DNA from: Sedimenticola thiotaurini
GTDB lineage: Bacteria; Pseudomonadota; Gammaproteobacteria; Chromatiales; Chromatiaceae
Reading direction: 5' to 3'
NCBI GenBank assembly: GCA_007713595.1
Contig: VMRY01000084.1
Span: forward strand, 1-38,182
DNA: 38,182 bases
The notes under the pieces are model-generated. The model saw only the letters and a program-made list of their open reading frames with translations, did not search any database and was not told the DNA's origin. This document shows, in pieces, positions 25,122 to 34,972 of the stretch (position 1 is the stretch's first letter; each line of letters starts with the position of its first letter). The position numbers and the translations under genes were made by a program.

Positions 25122-25328
25122 ATGACTGTTGATCGTATGATTCTCGCCTTTGCTGGCTTTTTCATCCTTTTAAGCCTGGCACTTGGATGGGAGCAGAGCC
25201 CCATATTCCATAATACCAACTGGCACTGGTTCACCGCGTTTGTCGGCTTTAATCTGTTCCAGTCAGCCTTTACCGGTTTTTGTCCACTGGGCAAAATTCT
25301 CCAGGCGTTTGGTGCAAAGACCGCCTAA
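25122..25328 (+). CDS. DUF2892-family small membrane protein
   Basis: Protein of 68 residues with two hydrophobic segments (about 5-22 and 36-52) and the family C-terminal mark [24 protein letters not shown] lies shortly before the ATG. The family includes the membrane part of the YgaP rhodanese and many stand-alone proteins linked to sulfur metabolism; no rhodanese is encoded next to it. It ends only five bases before the convergent rimO stop. Confidence 0.88.
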   Translation: MTVDRMILAFAGFFILLSLALGWEQSPIFHNTNWHWFTAFVGFNLFQSAFTGFCPLGKILQAFGAKTA

Positions 25329-25333
25329 ACCGC

Positions 25334-26653
25334 TTACAACACCGGCTCAGCGTACAGATCATGCGCGTCTGAGCCGGTGATCTCCACCTCAATAAAATCC
25401 CCCGGCTCAAGGTCCCAACCACCTGCTATCAGGACATTGCCATCGATCTCTGGGGCATCAGCCCCGCTGCGGGCTATAACGCCCTCCTCGGTAACACCGT
25501 CCACCAGCACAATCATCTTTTTGCCGATCTTTTGGGTCAGTCTTGTTCTACTGATCTCCTCCTGGAGCTCCATAAACCGGGCCAGACGCTCCTGTTTGAG
25601 GGTCTCGGGCACTTGATCAGGTAACGCATTGGCAGTTGCGCCCTCGACAGGCGAGTAGGCGAAGCAACCGACACGATCCAGCTGCGCCTCTTCAAGGAAG
25701 TCCAGCAACTCCAGAAAGTCATCTTCTGTCTCACCCGGAAAACCGACAATAAAGGTGCTGCGCAGGGTCAGATCAGGACAGCTCTCGCGCCAGCGATTGA
25801 TACGCTGCAACACCTTTTCACTGGCCGCCGGACGCTGCATCGCCTTTAGAATACGCCGATTGGCATGCTGGAGCGGCATATCCAGGTAAGGCAGGATCGT
25901 GCCCTCGGCCATCAGAGGGATCAGATCATCCACGCTGGGATAGGGGTAGACATAGTGCATCCTGATCCAGGCAGGAAGCTCACCAAGCGCCTGCGACAGC
26001 TCTTTGAGGCGAGTCTTCAGCAGACGCCCACCCAACAGATCGGTGCGGTATTTCAGATCCACTCCATAGGCACTGGTGTCCTGAGAAACAACAAGCAGCT
26101 CACGGACACCTGCATTGACCAGATTCTCCGCCTCCTTTACCACCTCACCCACCGGCCGACTCAGCAGATCGCCCCGCAAGCTGGGAATAATGCAGAAGGT
26201 ACAGCGGTGATTGCACCCCTCCGATATTTTCAGATAGGCGTAATGGCGCGGTGTCAGTTTCACACCCTGAGGGGGGGCCAGGCTGGTATAGGGATCATGG
26301 GGTGCCGGCAGATGGGCATGTACGGCCTCCATCACCTCTTCATAGGCGTGCGGTCCGGTTACTGCCAGCACCCCGGGGTGTACTGACCTGACCTCATCCT
26401 CTTTAACCCCAAGACAGCCGGTGACGATCACCCGGCCATTCTCACTCAGCGCCTCGCCAATGGTCTCCAGAGACTCTTCAACCGCTGCATCTATAAAACC
26501 GCAGGTATTGACCACCACCAGATCAGCGCCTTCGTAGCTGTAGGCGATATCATAACCCTCTGCCCGTAACTGGGTCAGTATGCGTTCTGAATCGACCAGA
26601 TTCTTGGGGCAGCCAAGGCTGACGAAACCAACTTGCGGAGAGGGATTTTTCAT
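25334..26653 (-). CDS. rimO: ribosomal protein S12 methylthiotransferase RimO
   Basis: Radical SAM enzyme that adds a methylthio group to an aspartate of ribosomal protein S12. The N-terminal domain has the three cluster cysteines C15 (SLGCPKN), C51 (NTCGF) and C80 (TGC). The radical SAM motif CNHRCTFC supplies C147, C151 and C154, and IIPSLRG follows. A TRAM domain ends the protein. At 439 residues it is full length. A 111-residue gene ends 17 bases upstream on the same strand. Confidence 0.97.
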   Translation of the reverse strand: MKNPSPQVGFVSLGCPKNLVDSERILTQLRAEGYDIAYSYEGADLVVVNTCGFIDAAVEESLETIGEALSENGRVIVTGCLGVKEDEVRSVHPGVLAVTGPHAYEEVMEAVHAHLPAPHDPYTSLAPPQGVKLTPRHYAYLKISEGCNHRCTFCIIPSLRGDLLSRPVGEVVKEAENLVNAGVRELLVVSQDTSAYGVDLKYRTDLLGGRLLKTRLKELSQALGELPAWIRMHYVYPYPSVDDLIPLMAEGTILPYLDMPLQHANRRILKAMQRPAASEKVLQRINRWRESCPDLTLRSTFIVGFPGETEDDFLELLDFLEEAQLDRVGCFAYSPVEGATANALPDQVPETLKQERLARFMELQEEISRTRLTQKIGKKMIVLVDGVTEEGVIARSGADAPEIDGNVLIAGGWDLEPGDFIEVEITGSDAHDLYAEPVL

Positions 26654-26670
26654 AGAGAGGATCGACAGTT

Positions 26671-27006
26671 CTAGTTCGCGAGCAGGTCGGTCAGCGCAAC
26701 CGCCTGGGACTCCTGGCGCAGCTGCAGGACAATCCGCTCCTCCAGTGCCAGATCACCGCTCACAATATGTGGCAGAAGCTGCTCAGTAAACTGATAGATT
26801 ATGGCCATACCAGCACGATTACGGTCATCAACCTTATCCTGCGAATTGATATGCTGTGCCAACATATCCATATAGGCCTGAAACTGCTCAGCCTGCTGCT
26901 CCAGCATCAAGGCCTGGAATTCCGGCGTAAACAAGATCACCAGCACCTTACCCTGACCATCTGCAGGATCTGAGATAGTGATATTCATGGGCCCTTCAAT
27001 CAGCAT
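26671..27006 (-). CDS. uncharacterised 111-residue protein upstream of rimO
   Basis: No family recognised. The start at 27006 is supported by AAGGAG eight bases upstream. The sequence is acidic and Gln-rich, with a helical stretch [20 protein letters not shown], and contains no Cys, signal peptide or membrane helix. It is cytosolic by appearance. The 17-base gap to rimO suggests one transcript, so a role near translation or ribosome modification is possible but unproven. Confidence 0.8.
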   Translation of the reverse strand: MLIEGPMNITISDPADGQGKVLVILFTPEFQALMLEQQAEQFQAYMDMLAQHINSQDKVDDRNRAGMAIIYQFTEQLLPHIVSGDLALEERIVLQLRQESQAVALTDLLAN

Positions 27007-27247
27007 TTTTTACTCCTTACTACACACTTTATCAGCCGCCGGGTGAATCGCACCGACACTCTTATGCGGATTCTACCCCATTGCCGGTTCGAAAATAGAC
27101 ACCTAAAGCCTGTGTCATTAGCAATTAGTCAAGATAGGCCATGTGGATAACTTAGTCGTGTCCAGATACCGAACAATAACCATAAATAATTATTATAGAG
27201 GCATTGAATTCTCTACAGGGCAGTTTCATCAAGATGTATGAGAGGAT

Positions 27248-27460
27248 TTGGTGCAGTGGCGAGTCTTTGGCCAGATAACAACAGAGACAGATACCAGAGT
27301 AGTTGATGGGGTATTCAGATTGAAAAATTGCAAGTTGTGTGGATTCAGTAAAGCCTGTAACAGCCTGCCAGGCATCTGCATCATCCTCCAGTATGTAAGT
27401 ATCGCGGTACTGTTCAGTGTGATGGGTTATCTATTTGTAACTCAGGAACTGCTCTCCTGA
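27248..27460 (+). CDS. small Cys-rich single-helix membrane protein
   Basis: Family not named. The conserved-looking core is C-x2-C-x5-C-x6-C (C28, C31, C37, C44 in this numbering; LKNCKLCGFSKACNSLPGIC), followed by one membrane helix (about 45-65) ending in FVTQELLS. The start is uncertain: TTG at 27248, GTG at 27251 with AGAGGA four bases upstream, or a shorter form from TTG at 27320. The four cysteines could bind a metal or Fe-S cluster at the membrane surface. The LPG between the last two Cys argues for a real protein rather than chance. Confidence 0.55.
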   Translation: MVQWRVFGQITTETDTRVVDGVFRLKNCKLCGFSKACNSLPGICIILQYVSIAVLFSVMGYLFVTQELLS

Positions 27461-27498
27461 CAGACTCGGAATAGTTTCAAGCCTAAGCCCGCGCTTTA

Positions 27499-27690
27499 CT
27501 ATGCCGCCACAGAGTCCCTGTTACCCGCCGCTATACAGGTATTACCCATATAGCCATACCCCGCGTTATGTGCCTTTTGCAGCAATAACTCCTTCTCCGC
27601 TGCCAATGCAAGCAGCGCCTCCTCCATGGTAAGCTCTTTGACCTCATAGAGAGGGAGAATGTTATTTTCTGTGTATTTCTTTTTAATCAT
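27499..27690 (-). CDS. hypothetical 63-residue protein
   Basis: Unrecognised. It begins MIKKKYTENNILPLYEVKEL and has an amphipathic, Leu/Ala/Glu-rich helix (TMEEALLALAAEKELLLQKA), then a Gly/Tyr-rich stretch. GGAT lies about six bases before the ATG. It is convergent with the small Cys-rich gene. Codon and residue use look reasonable, but the evidence is only length, start site and composition. Confidence 0.4.
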   Translation of the reverse strand: MIKKKYTENNILPLYEVKELTMEEALLALAAEKELLLQKAHNAGYGYMGNTCIAAGNRDSVAA

Positions 27691-27829
27691 GAAGTTATCC
27701 AGCTTTTGTAATCTTTTGGATTAAAAATATCATAGTCTTAATTGAAATTATTGCAATAGTTTTTAATTTCACATCATAAACAGCTCACCACATGCCACCG
27801 GATGCAAAGACGCCTGAGCGCACTCTTGA

Positions 27830-27835
27830 TATAAT
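27830..27835 (+). promoter_or_regulatory. putative -10 box (TATAAT) of the cobalamin adenosyltransferase gene
   Basis: An exact TATAAT lies 31 bases before the preferred ATG at 27867. No good -35 hexamer is seen at 17 bp. If it is the promoter, a longer reading frame starting at 27792 cannot be the coding start. No cobalamin riboswitch was recognised. Confidence 0.4.
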
Positions 27836-27866
27836 CCCCGCCTTTACTGCCAGAAGACTCAATCAC

Positions 27867-28418
27867 ATGGGCTACAGACTCTCAAAGATTTACACCCGTA
27901 CAGGCGACAAGGGCACCACAGGTCTGGGCGATGGCAGTCGAGTCGACAAAGACAGCGCCCGCATTGAAGCAATCGGTACCGTTGATGAACTGAACTGCCT
28001 GATCGGGATACTGATAACCCACAATCCACCCGAGTTGATCTCGCAACAACTCACCCAAATACAGCATCGTCTGTTTGATCTGGGCGGTGAACTGGCTGTG
28101 CCTGGCTATCAAGTGGTGACAAATGAATCCATTGAGATACTTGAACAGCAGCTGGATCAGCACAACAAAACCTTGCCGCCGCTGCAGGAGTTTATCCTGC
28201 CTGCAGGCAACCTCCTGGCAGCCAGCTGTCACCACGCAAGAGCCGTTTGCCGCCGCGCAGAACGCCGCCTGACCCAACTGGCCCACCAAGATCAGGAAAA
28301 GGTTAACGACAATGCACTTAAATACCTCAACAGACTCTCTGACCTGTTGTTTGTTGTCTCCCGCGTTCTGGCCAGGCAAGATGGCGGGCAAGAGGTTTAT
28401 TGGAACAAAGAGGTTTGA
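27867..28418 (+). CDS. PduO-type cob(I)alamin adenosyltransferase
   Basis: Transfers the adenosyl group of ATP to cob(I)alamin to make coenzyme B12. Family motifs: KIYTRTGDKGTTGLGDG near the start (ATP loop), ARIEAIGTVDELN, CHHARAVCRRAERR, and the end YLNRLSDLLFVVSRVLAR. The start is set at the MGYRLSK Met (183 residues), the usual beginning of the family; an upstream ATG at 27792 would add an unusual 25-residue head. It is separated by 51 bases from fkpB. Confidence 0.93.
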   Translation: MGYRLSKIYTRTGDKGTTGLGDGSRVDKDSARIEAIGTVDELNCLIGILITHNPPELISQQLTQIQHRLFDLGGELAVPGYQVVTNESIEILEQQLDQHNKTLPPLQEFILPAGNLLAASCHHARAVCRRAERRLTQLAHQDQEKVNDNALKYLNRLSDLLFVVSRVLARQDGGQEVYWNKEV

Positions 28419-28469
28419 CGGACTGAATAATGACAGCACTACTCATCTCAACAAGACGGAATCAAGACC

Positions 28470-28919
28470 TTGGCTGACTCAATAACAGAAATCACTGATC
28501 GCAGTGACGTTACGCTGCACTTCGCCATTGCGCTCTGTGACGGTACCACTATTACCTCGACGTTTGATGGCGATCCCATTACCCTCACTATGGGCAGCGG
28601 CAGTCTGATCGAAAATCTGGAAAAGACCCTGTACGGACTTAAATCCGGTGAAAAGCAGTCACTGATCCTGGAGTCTGACAATGCATTCGGCCCTCGGGAC
28701 GAGGAGAAGGCGTATCAGATGCCCCGCTCCTCATTTCCAGAGGAGATGAACCTGGAGCCAGAGCTGGTGATCAGCTTCTCTACCCCTGCCGGCGATGAGT
28801 TGGCAGGTATTGTGATGGAACTGGATGATGAGCAGGTCAAGGTTGACTTCAACCATCCACTGGCCGGAAATGACATCGTCTTTACCGTACAGATCATTGA
28901 CGTTAGCAACCCAGATTAA
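28470..28919 (+). CDS. fkpB: FKBP-type peptidyl-prolyl isomerase, SlpA/FkpB
   Basis: Proline isomerase and chaperone of the SlyD/SlpA group, 149 residues. The FKBP core is interrupted by the inserted flap domain: GDPITLTMGSGSLIENLEKTLYGLKSGEKQSLIL, then AFGPRDEE, the flap, and FNHPLAGNDIVFTVQI. The start codon is TTG at 28470 with ACGGA upstream. It is followed by ispH after 18 bases, a gene order conserved in Gammaproteobacteria. Confidence 0.93.
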   Translation: MADSITEITDRSDVTLHFAIALCDGTTITSTFDGDPITLTMGSGSLIENLEKTLYGLKSGEKQSLILESDNAFGPRDEEKAYQMPRSSFPEEMNLEPELVISFSTPAGDELAGIVMELDDEQVKVDFNHPLAGNDIVFTVQIIDVSNPD

Positions 28920-28937
28920 GGGCAATCCAACACGATC

Positions 28938-29882
28938 ATGGAAATTCTCCTTGCCAATCCACGTGGTTTTTGCGCCGGTGTCGACCGCGCCATTGAGATC
29001 GTTGAACGCGCTTTGCAGATCTTCGGTGCGCCGATCTACGTGCGACATGAGGTGGTACACAACCGCTATGTCGTCGACAGCCTGAAACAGGCAGGGGCCA
29101 TTTTTGTTGATCAACTTAACGAGATACCTGCGAATAGCACGGTCATATTCAGCGCACACGGCGTAGCGCAATCCGTTCGCCAGGAAGCCGAACGCCGCCA
29201 GCTGCAAGTATTTGACGCCACCTGCCCGTTGGTGACCAAGGTCCACCTGGAGGTCGCAAGACACAGCAGGAACGGGGACGAGGTGATCCTTATTGGCCAC
29301 CGCGGCCATCCAGAAGTGGAAGGCACCATGGGACAGTACAACAACCAGAGCGAGAAAGGCGGGATCTATCTGGTGGTAACAGCTGACGATGTGGCGGACT
29401 TGCAAATAAAAGATCCTGAAAGACTCGCCTTCGTCACCCAGACCACACTCTCCATGGATGACACCGCCAAGGTGATTGCCGCACTAAAAGAACGCTTCCC
29501 GGTGATACAAGGCCCCAAGCAGAACGACATCTGCTATGCCACCCAGAATCGTCAGGATGCCGTTAAAGAATTGGCCAAACAGTGTGATCTGGTACTGGTG
29601 GTCGGATCGCCCAACAGCTCTAATTCAAACCGCCTGAAGGAACTGGCCAAGCAGTCTGATACAACCGCCTATCTGATCGATCGGGCAGATGATATCAATC
29701 CAGACTGGCTGACTGGCATCAGCAGGGTGGGACTAACAGCGGGGGCGAGCGCCCCCGACCTGCTGGTTGAAGAAGTGATTGAAAAACTCAAAAGCTGGGG
29801 TGCCAGTTCAGTTCAAACCCTGAGTGGTAGAGAGGAAAACGTCACCTTTTCATTGCCAAAGGCGCTACAGCAAGCTGACTGA
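28938..29882 (+). CDS. ispH: 4-hydroxy-3-methylbut-2-enyl diphosphate reductase IspH (LytB)
   Basis: Last enzyme of the MEP isoprenoid pathway, an iron-sulfur reductase yielding IPP and DMAPP. The three cluster cysteines are C12 ([11 protein letters not shown]), C96 ([11 protein letters not shown]) and C199 ([11 protein letters not shown]). E126 in HPEVEGT and H124 are also conserved. At 314 residues it is full length. It converges with pilE, as in Pseudomonas, where ispH lies beside the minor pilin cluster. Confidence 0.97.
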   Translation: MEILLANPRGFCAGVDRAIEIVERALQIFGAPIYVRHEVVHNRYVVDSLKQAGAIFVDQLNEIPANSTVIFSAHGVAQSVRQEAERRQLQVFDATCPLVTKVHLEVARHSRNGDEVILIGHRGHPEVEGTMGQYNNQSEKGGIYLVVTADDVADLQIKDPERLAFVTQTTLSMDDTAKVIAALKERFPVIQGPKQNDICYATQNRQDAVKELAKQCDLVLVVGSPNSSNSNRLKELAKQSDTTAYLIDRADDINPDWLTGISRVGLTAGASAPDLLVEEVIEKLKSWGASSVQTLSGREENVTFSLPKALQQAD

Positions 29883-29899
29883 GTCGACACCCACCCTAC

Positions 29900-30391
29900 T
29901 TATTTCCAACAATCATTCACAGTGATACCTGTACTCTGGCCTGTAATCCCTCTTGTACCATCCTGAGCTAGCGTTAGCGTACCGCATTTATCACCGGTTT
30001 GTGGTCCGGTGGGGACTGCATAGAGTGTGTAAGTTGTACCAGCGGCATTCATTGCATTAATTGTAAGATTATAAGCGGCCGTCCCCCCATCTACCGGACT
30101 GGTTGATGAATAGACGGTAGATGGTGGCGAACCTGTATCATTCGTTCCGCTCACCCCGCAGGTATTCGAACCACCGGTTCCACCAGCGTCACAGTAGTTA
30201 CCATTGACCGTATAACGACGCTCCAGGATGCCCGAAAACCCCAAAAGGGCACCGGTAGCATCCGCGCGTCGGCTCTTTCTCACCTGCTCCTGATATGAGG
30301 GAAAAGCAATAGCTGCCAGGATACCCACAATGGCCACTACAATCATGAGTTCTATGAGGGTAAAACCTCTTACTGAAAGCATCTTAGGCAT
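29900..30391 (-). CDS. pilE: type IV minor pilin PilE
   Basis: Pilin-like protein of 163 residues. The prepilin peptidase site is RG/FTLIELMIVV, with Glu5 present and a hydrophobic helix following. The start is the ATG at 30391 because AGGAG is ten bases upstream; an earlier Met frame overlaps pilY1 and lacks a site. Four cysteines lie in the globular part, two near NYCDAGG and NTCGV and two near DKCGT and NDCWK, likely forming disulfides. It is the last gene of the minor pilin operon. Confidence 0.9.
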   Translation of the reverse strand: MPKMLSVRGFTLIELMIVVAIVGILAAIAFPSYQEQVRKSRRADATGALLGFSGILERRYTVNGNYCDAGGTGGSNTCGVSGTNDTGSPPSTVYSSTSPVDGGTAAYNLTINAMNAAGTTYTLYAVPTGPQTGDKCGTLTLAQDGTRGITGQSTGITVNDCWK

Positions 30392-30423
30392 TAACCAACC
30401 ACTCCTGTAATGTCTCTTCATAT

Positions 30424-33400
30424 TCATCGAATCTGCTGCCATGATTGCCTGCCCTTGCCAAGCCCTGACGACTCAACTACAACCTCAATACCACCCTGCG
30501 AACCACTTGAGTACTTATACTCCTGGGTTCCTGCAGGAAGTACTGTAGGCTCGGTTAATATACCTTCTGTAGATCTTTGGCCTGTTGCCCTAGCCGGACC
30601 ATCATTAGTAGCATCACCATCACCATCCGCATCTACGTTGACACTGGACAACACATCGGCCGCATCAACATCCCCATCACCATCCACATCAAGGTTGGGA
30701 CTACTCGGCCATCCGCCTGTCACTGCATCCATCTCCATAATCCAGCTATAGCCACCCGAATCACATGGATCGGAAGAGGGTACCTGGGTGACGAAAACGA
30801 TCAACCCATTATTCAATTTTGGATTGACTGCCACTATCTCACCCGTATCGGTAAGATCCATAAACCAGCCGTCCTTGGTACTCCAATCTACGGGAACATT
30901 CGAGGTCACACGGAATATACCGCCGGTTGCCGTAGCTTGCTGTATCACTGTTTGCTCCTGCAAGTCTGAGCGACCAGAAATGGCTGAGCCTTGATCTCGA
31001 ATCCCGTAAAACGTCTGCTCACCATAGTTAGCTGGATTATTATCACCTGTCTCGAAATACTTGCCCGTTCCAAAATAGACCATCACACCACCCAGTGGAT
31101 GTGCCCCGACATCCGGGCGTGTAGTAATTGGCTGCTTATTTATCGGAGACGCGTCATCAACCGCGCTGAACAATTTATAAAGTCGTGAACTGTTATTACC
31201 CCATTGATTGGTACTGGAGCTACTGACATCCACTTTCCACATATTCCCGTAGAGATCACCGGCATAGATGGCGTCCACCAGACCGTCACCATCTGTATCT
31301 ACCGGGGCAGGTGTTGACATACCGTTAGGTACCGATGTCGAACCTTCGCCGGTATCTATCTTTATATAGTCGGTATTCACGGTCCAGGTACCGTCCAAGC
31401 CACCTTCAAGAAAAGCAATATAGAGCACAGAGTGTCCTGTGCCTACGTTGCCATCACTGGCGGTACTACCATAACCATTACCAAAGATGGCCGCCCACTC
31501 GCCGTTAGCCATCTTAGCAATGGCTGGTTGACTGTAGGTGTAACCCAGATCCGCATCATCCGAATCGGTGAATTCCCAGAGCGCCAGTTTTTGGGCGTTT
31601 GTTACACTCTGCGCAGCACCCTTAACTGTGGCAAAATCAGTTGGGTCCGTAATATCCAAGGCAAAGTAGCCTTGACCGCCACCTCTTGCGCCACCTATCA
31701 ACACGGTATGCCACGCATCAGATCCCGTCGTATCAATGAACACATCCGCAGACGTCGGATTGCCATCCACATAATAGCGATGGCTATAATCCTGTGAAGT
31801 CAGCTGATTTAAATCCGACATGAGGAAATTAGGCACATAGGCGACCACCTCCGTACCTTGATCACCGGCTGAAGGGCTGCTCTCTTCTGGAATAAAGCCG
31901 TGTAACATTCCATCGTTACCGCCCACATAAATAATTGGCATGCGGCTGGCGTGTGTCGATTTAAATGCAGAGTAGCAAGTGGATGGCGTATTGCTCGCAC
32001 AGTTCGCTTCGTCCGTATATAAAAAATTGGGTGCCGCCACATAAACCGGAGCCGAATTGATCAGATCGCCCAATATGGAGGCTCGTGTACGGAAAGTTCC
32101 GCCTGTTTGATCTGCCTCTTTTGCTTGATTGCCGCGCAAGAACTCCACCCGATCTTGGCCTTTTGCATCGGAAACAGCAGGACTGGCATCAGGATTCAGA
32201 TTGAGCAGCGCTTGTTGAGTCGCGCTAAGCGAAGACCAGACAAAGGGTCTACCTTCACCTGCACCTGAATTGGCCGCAGGGTCATAGGTAAAGATATTTC
32301 TATCTGTGCTCCAGTTTTGTGCATCCAGCACAGTCTGGGCATTCCATTCAGCGGCACCAACTGTGCCATTTGAATTCACTGGATAAGCCAGCAGTTCACC
32401 ACTCCATTCACCGCTATTAAAGCGTGCCTGGAAGATTTTCGTACCTGCCTGCAATCGCACTGAGTTCGCCACAACCGCGGATGATGATGAATCGCGCTTC
32501 TCAATCTCAGAGAAAGTATCATTAAGTGCGGTTACAATTTTTTCAGGATTAGTTGCTAAAACATAATTGTCAGGCTCACCATCACCGTCAGCGTCCCACT
32601 CACTGGGGGTCGGAGGTGATGTAGTCGCATCGGCATCATCCGGTATACCATCATCATCCAGGTCTTTAAAACCACCATACTTACCCGCCAGCCAGAGCAT
32701 GTTCATCTGCCCGGTCAATGGAGTAGCATTGTACTCCTGAGTATCAATCATGAAAGTGGTGACCGTCTGCTTACCCGGCATATTGCTTTCGGTTCGCATA
32801 TCCTGGGTATTCGCTTGATAGGCCAAGCCGGCCACATAGTAGGAATTCTCTTTGGAGGCATATGGACAGGTACCAAAAACCTGGCCCAGTTTATCCAGTG
32901 ATTTATTGGTTGATGTCAAACTTCCCGTGCCATTGGCGCAATTGCCACTCACACAACCAATACACTGGGTCGTACCATTAAGCCCCTGCAGATCACCCAC
33001 CGTATTTGTATAGGTAGTAACATCAAACCAGCTATCATCATTACTGTTGCCACCATAATCACTGTCAGCAATCGTATGCCCATAGATTGATGGGGCGTTA
33101 AAGTAGGTCCCTGGTAACTTCTTATCGCGCCATGGGTTAGCGTCATTAATACCTATAATGAAATTTTTCTGACAGCTATACTGTATTGGATCATCCCATG
33201 TGCGGTAATCCGGAAACCCGCCTCGCTCACCATTACTCGTAGAGGCATAATTGGTTGTCGGCCCATGCGCACTGATCGTCTGCCCTCTGAAATAACGCAG
33301 AGACTCATAAAAGAGCTCGCTCACAGGATCATAGCTTTTATATCCGTGGGCCCGAGAAAATTTATTGATATAGTTAATAACACCTGAGTCAGTCACGCCA

Positions 33401-34407
33401 CCTGTGCCCGCTTGACTATCAGGGTCTAATACCAGCAACCCATCTGTACCAAACTCTTTAGCCGTATTATTTACGCGGGCACCAAAACCCGTGGTCAGCG
33501 GCATATCGGGCCCGACATATTTCATAAGGGCACGCAACACACCACCATCCTTGCTCGTATTATTCGCTGAGAGATAGCTACTTACAGCAAAGCGCTTGTT
33601 GGCAGCATTTTTTTGTATCAATCCCTCTGGCTTATAGTATGGTGTGCCTGAATTATCATACTGGACACAATTTGATTCCAAGCCGACACTACTATCACAC
33701 ACTTTTATTTTTACATTATGCGTCCCAGGCGACTTAGGGCTTGTAAGGAGTCCAACGCTGTAGCTTGTGGCAAAACGCACACCAAAATCAGTATTATAAA
33801 TATAAAGCGTAGAATCACTCCAAGGAGTAACCGTGCCAGGAGTAACTGTAGCAGCGGTTATCTTTTTATAAGGATACCAATCATCATGATCCTGCTTCTT
33901 GGTACGCTCAATGACAGTCAATGATGTAGTATCGGTTACCCTATTTCCTCCAGTCATGGTCCAGACAAAGATGTCCATTGCGGTCATCGTAGCCCAGTTC
34001 ATGAAGTTTCCGCTGAATTTACCACTACATTCATGATTACTATTATTGACAGCACTCGCGGGATAGAAGTATCCACTCGCACTATTGTATGAGTAGCACT
34101 TATCAGGATTAAAATAGCCAAGGTACGCCTTTGCTTTTTCATAGCACACTCCCATACGCTTAAAACTCTCGTATGTAGGACTACCACAATTCACACCATC
34201 CGGCTGGTCGTTGTAAGCCGCTCCACCCATAGGCGTCTCAACGGACAGATTGATCAGAATATTGGGATCTGCAGATGTGCTCAGGGTCAGCGGATCTTGT
34301 GAGATATTCGGTGCCGCAGCAATTGCCGTCGAGACAGAACAAAATGTATAGGCACTGACTAACAGCGTCCAAGCCAGTCGTTTGTGATTCAGTTTTTTAA
34401 TATCCAT
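30424..34407 (-). CDS. pilY1: PilY1/PilC-family pilus tip-associated protein
   Basis: Secreted protein of 1327 residues that caps type IV pili and acts in adhesion and pilus dynamics. A signal peptide covers about 1-31. The N-terminal half has the Neisseria PilC-like pattern (NFMNWATMTAMDIF) and no clear MIDAS metal motif. The C-terminal half is the PilY1 beta-propeller domain (IYVGGNDGMLHGF, RGGGQGYFALDITDP, YAGDLYGNMWKVDVS), with a calcium-type loop DTDGDGLVDAIYAGD. Further Asp-rich loops occur at DLDDDGIPDDAD, DADGDGEPDNY, DVDGDGDVD (1240-1248) and DADGDGDAT (1259-1267). It lies between pilX and pilE. Confidence 0.94.
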   Translation of the reverse strand: MDIKKLNHKRLAWTLLVSAYTFCSVSTAIAAAPNISQDPLTLSTSADPNILINLSVETPMGGAAYNDQPDGVNCGSPTYESFKRMGVCYEKAKAYLGYFNPDKCYSYNSASGYFYPASAVNNSNHECSGKFSGNFMNWATMTAMDIFVWTMTGGNRVTDTTSLTVIERTKKQDHDDWYPYKKITAATVTPGTVTPWSDSTLYIYNTDFGVRFATSYSVGLLTSPKSPGTHNVKIKVCDSSVGLESNCVQYDNSGTPYYKPEGLIQKNAANKRFAVSSYLSANNTSKDGGVLRALMKYVGPDMPLTTGFGARVNNTAKEFGTDGLLVLDPDSQAGTGGVTDSGVINYINKFSRAHGYKSYDPVSELFYESLRYFRGQTISAHGPTTNYASTSNGERGGFPDYRTWDDPIQYSCQKNFIIGINDANPWRDKKLPGTYFNAPSIYGHTIADSDYGGNSNDDSWFDVTTYTNTVGDLQGLNGTTQCIGCVSGNCANGTGSLTSTNKSLDKLGQVFGTCPYASKENSYYVAGLAYQANTQDMRTESNMPGKQTVTTFMIDTQEYNATPLTGQMNMLWLAGKYGGFKDLDDDGIPDDADATTSPPTPSEWDADGDGEPDNYVLATNPEKIVTALNDTFSEIEKRDSSSSAVVANSVRLQAGTKIFQARFNSGEWSGELLAYPVNSNGTVGAAEWNAQTVLDAQNWSTDRNIFTYDPAANSGAGEGRPFVWSSLSATQQALLNLNPDASPAVSDAKGQDRVEFLRGNQAKEADQTGGTFRTRASILGDLINSAPVYVAAPNFLYTDEANCASNTPSTCYSAFKSTHASRMPIIYVGGNDGMLHGFIPEESSPSAGDQGTEVVAYVPNFLMSDLNQLTSQDYSHRYYVDGNPTSADVFIDTTGSDAWHTVLIGGARGGGQGYFALDITDPTDFATVKGAAQSVTNAQKLALWEFTDSDDADLGYTYSQPAIAKMANGEWAAIFGNGYGSTASDGNVGTGHSVLYIAFLEGGLDGTWTVNTDYIKIDTGEGSTSVPNGMSTPAPVDTDGDGLVDAIYAGDLYGNMWKVDVSSSSTNQWGNNSSRLYKLFSAVDDASPINKQPITTRPDVGAHPLGGVMVYFGTGKYFETGDNNPANYGEQTFYGIRDQGSAISGRSDLQEQTVIQQATATGGIFRVTSNVPVDWSTKDGWFMDLTDTGEIVAVNPKLNNGLIVFVTQVPSSDPCDSGGYSWIMEMDAVTGGWPSSPNLDVDGDGDVDAADVLSSVNVDADGDGDATNDGPARATGQRSTEGILTEPTVLPAGTQEYKYSSGSQGGIEVVVESSGLGKGRQSWQQIR

Positions 34408-34435
34408 AACCAGTAACTCCAGCGGAAATAATCCA

Positions 34436-34972
34436 CTATCTCAAATAGGTTGACTGCAGAACCGCAACACCACCACCCAGGCCAACACCCCGGGCGGTTA
34501 CCTGATACATGGTAGCCTGAGAGCCTGCCGCAAAACCCACTACAAGACTGGTACCCGGCAGGCTACCCGCCGGTAACTCTTCAATAATATAACGTGGCTT
34601 GGCCAAGCCCGTCGGCAAACCCGTACCAGTGGCAATCAGGCAGTTACAAGCAGCGGCTGTTGCGGCTGACCAAGTCACGCTTTGCCACTGATCACCTGCC
34701 GTTCCGGATGGATCATAAAGACCACCCGTATTATTGAACGCCGGCAAAGAGGCGGCAGTGAGAAAATCCTCCCCTTCTCTGAGCGCCACCTCCGACGCTT
34801 GAAAGGCGATTTGCTTATCACGGATAGCGCCCGCCATCTTCTCTTCAAGTGTTGTGGTCTGCATACTTGAAAGCCCAAGTATGGTCATAATCAACAACAT
34901 GATGAGCGCTACAACCAGCACGACACCGCTCTGTCTGTTTGGCATATTGCCTTGATGAATTTGAACAGCCAT
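34436..34972 (-). CDS. pilX: type IV minor pilin PilX
   Basis: Minor pilin of 178 residues, part of the priming complex for pilus assembly. The prepilin-like segment is QSG/VVLVVALIMLLIMTILG, followed by the PilX mark MQTTTLEEKMAGAIRDKQIAFQASEVALREGE. The usual Glu5 is absent, as in PilX in general. Its start codon shares one base with the pilW stop. PilY1 starts 28 bases downstream. Confidence 0.92.
   Translation of the reverse strand: MAVQIHQGNMPNRQSGVVLVVALIMLLIMTILGLSSMQTTTLEEKMAGAIRDKQIAFQASEVALREGEDFLTAASLPAFNNTGGLYDPSGTAGDQWQSVTWSAATAAACNCLIATGTGLPTGLAKPRYIIEELPAGSLPGTSLVVGFAAGSQATMYQVTARGVGLGGGVAVLQSTYLR

Noticed and set aside
28731-29405. Minus-strand frame of 224 codons opposite fkpB and ispH
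   Set aside because: Both plus-strand genes are certain from catalytic residues; the antisense product has no family features.
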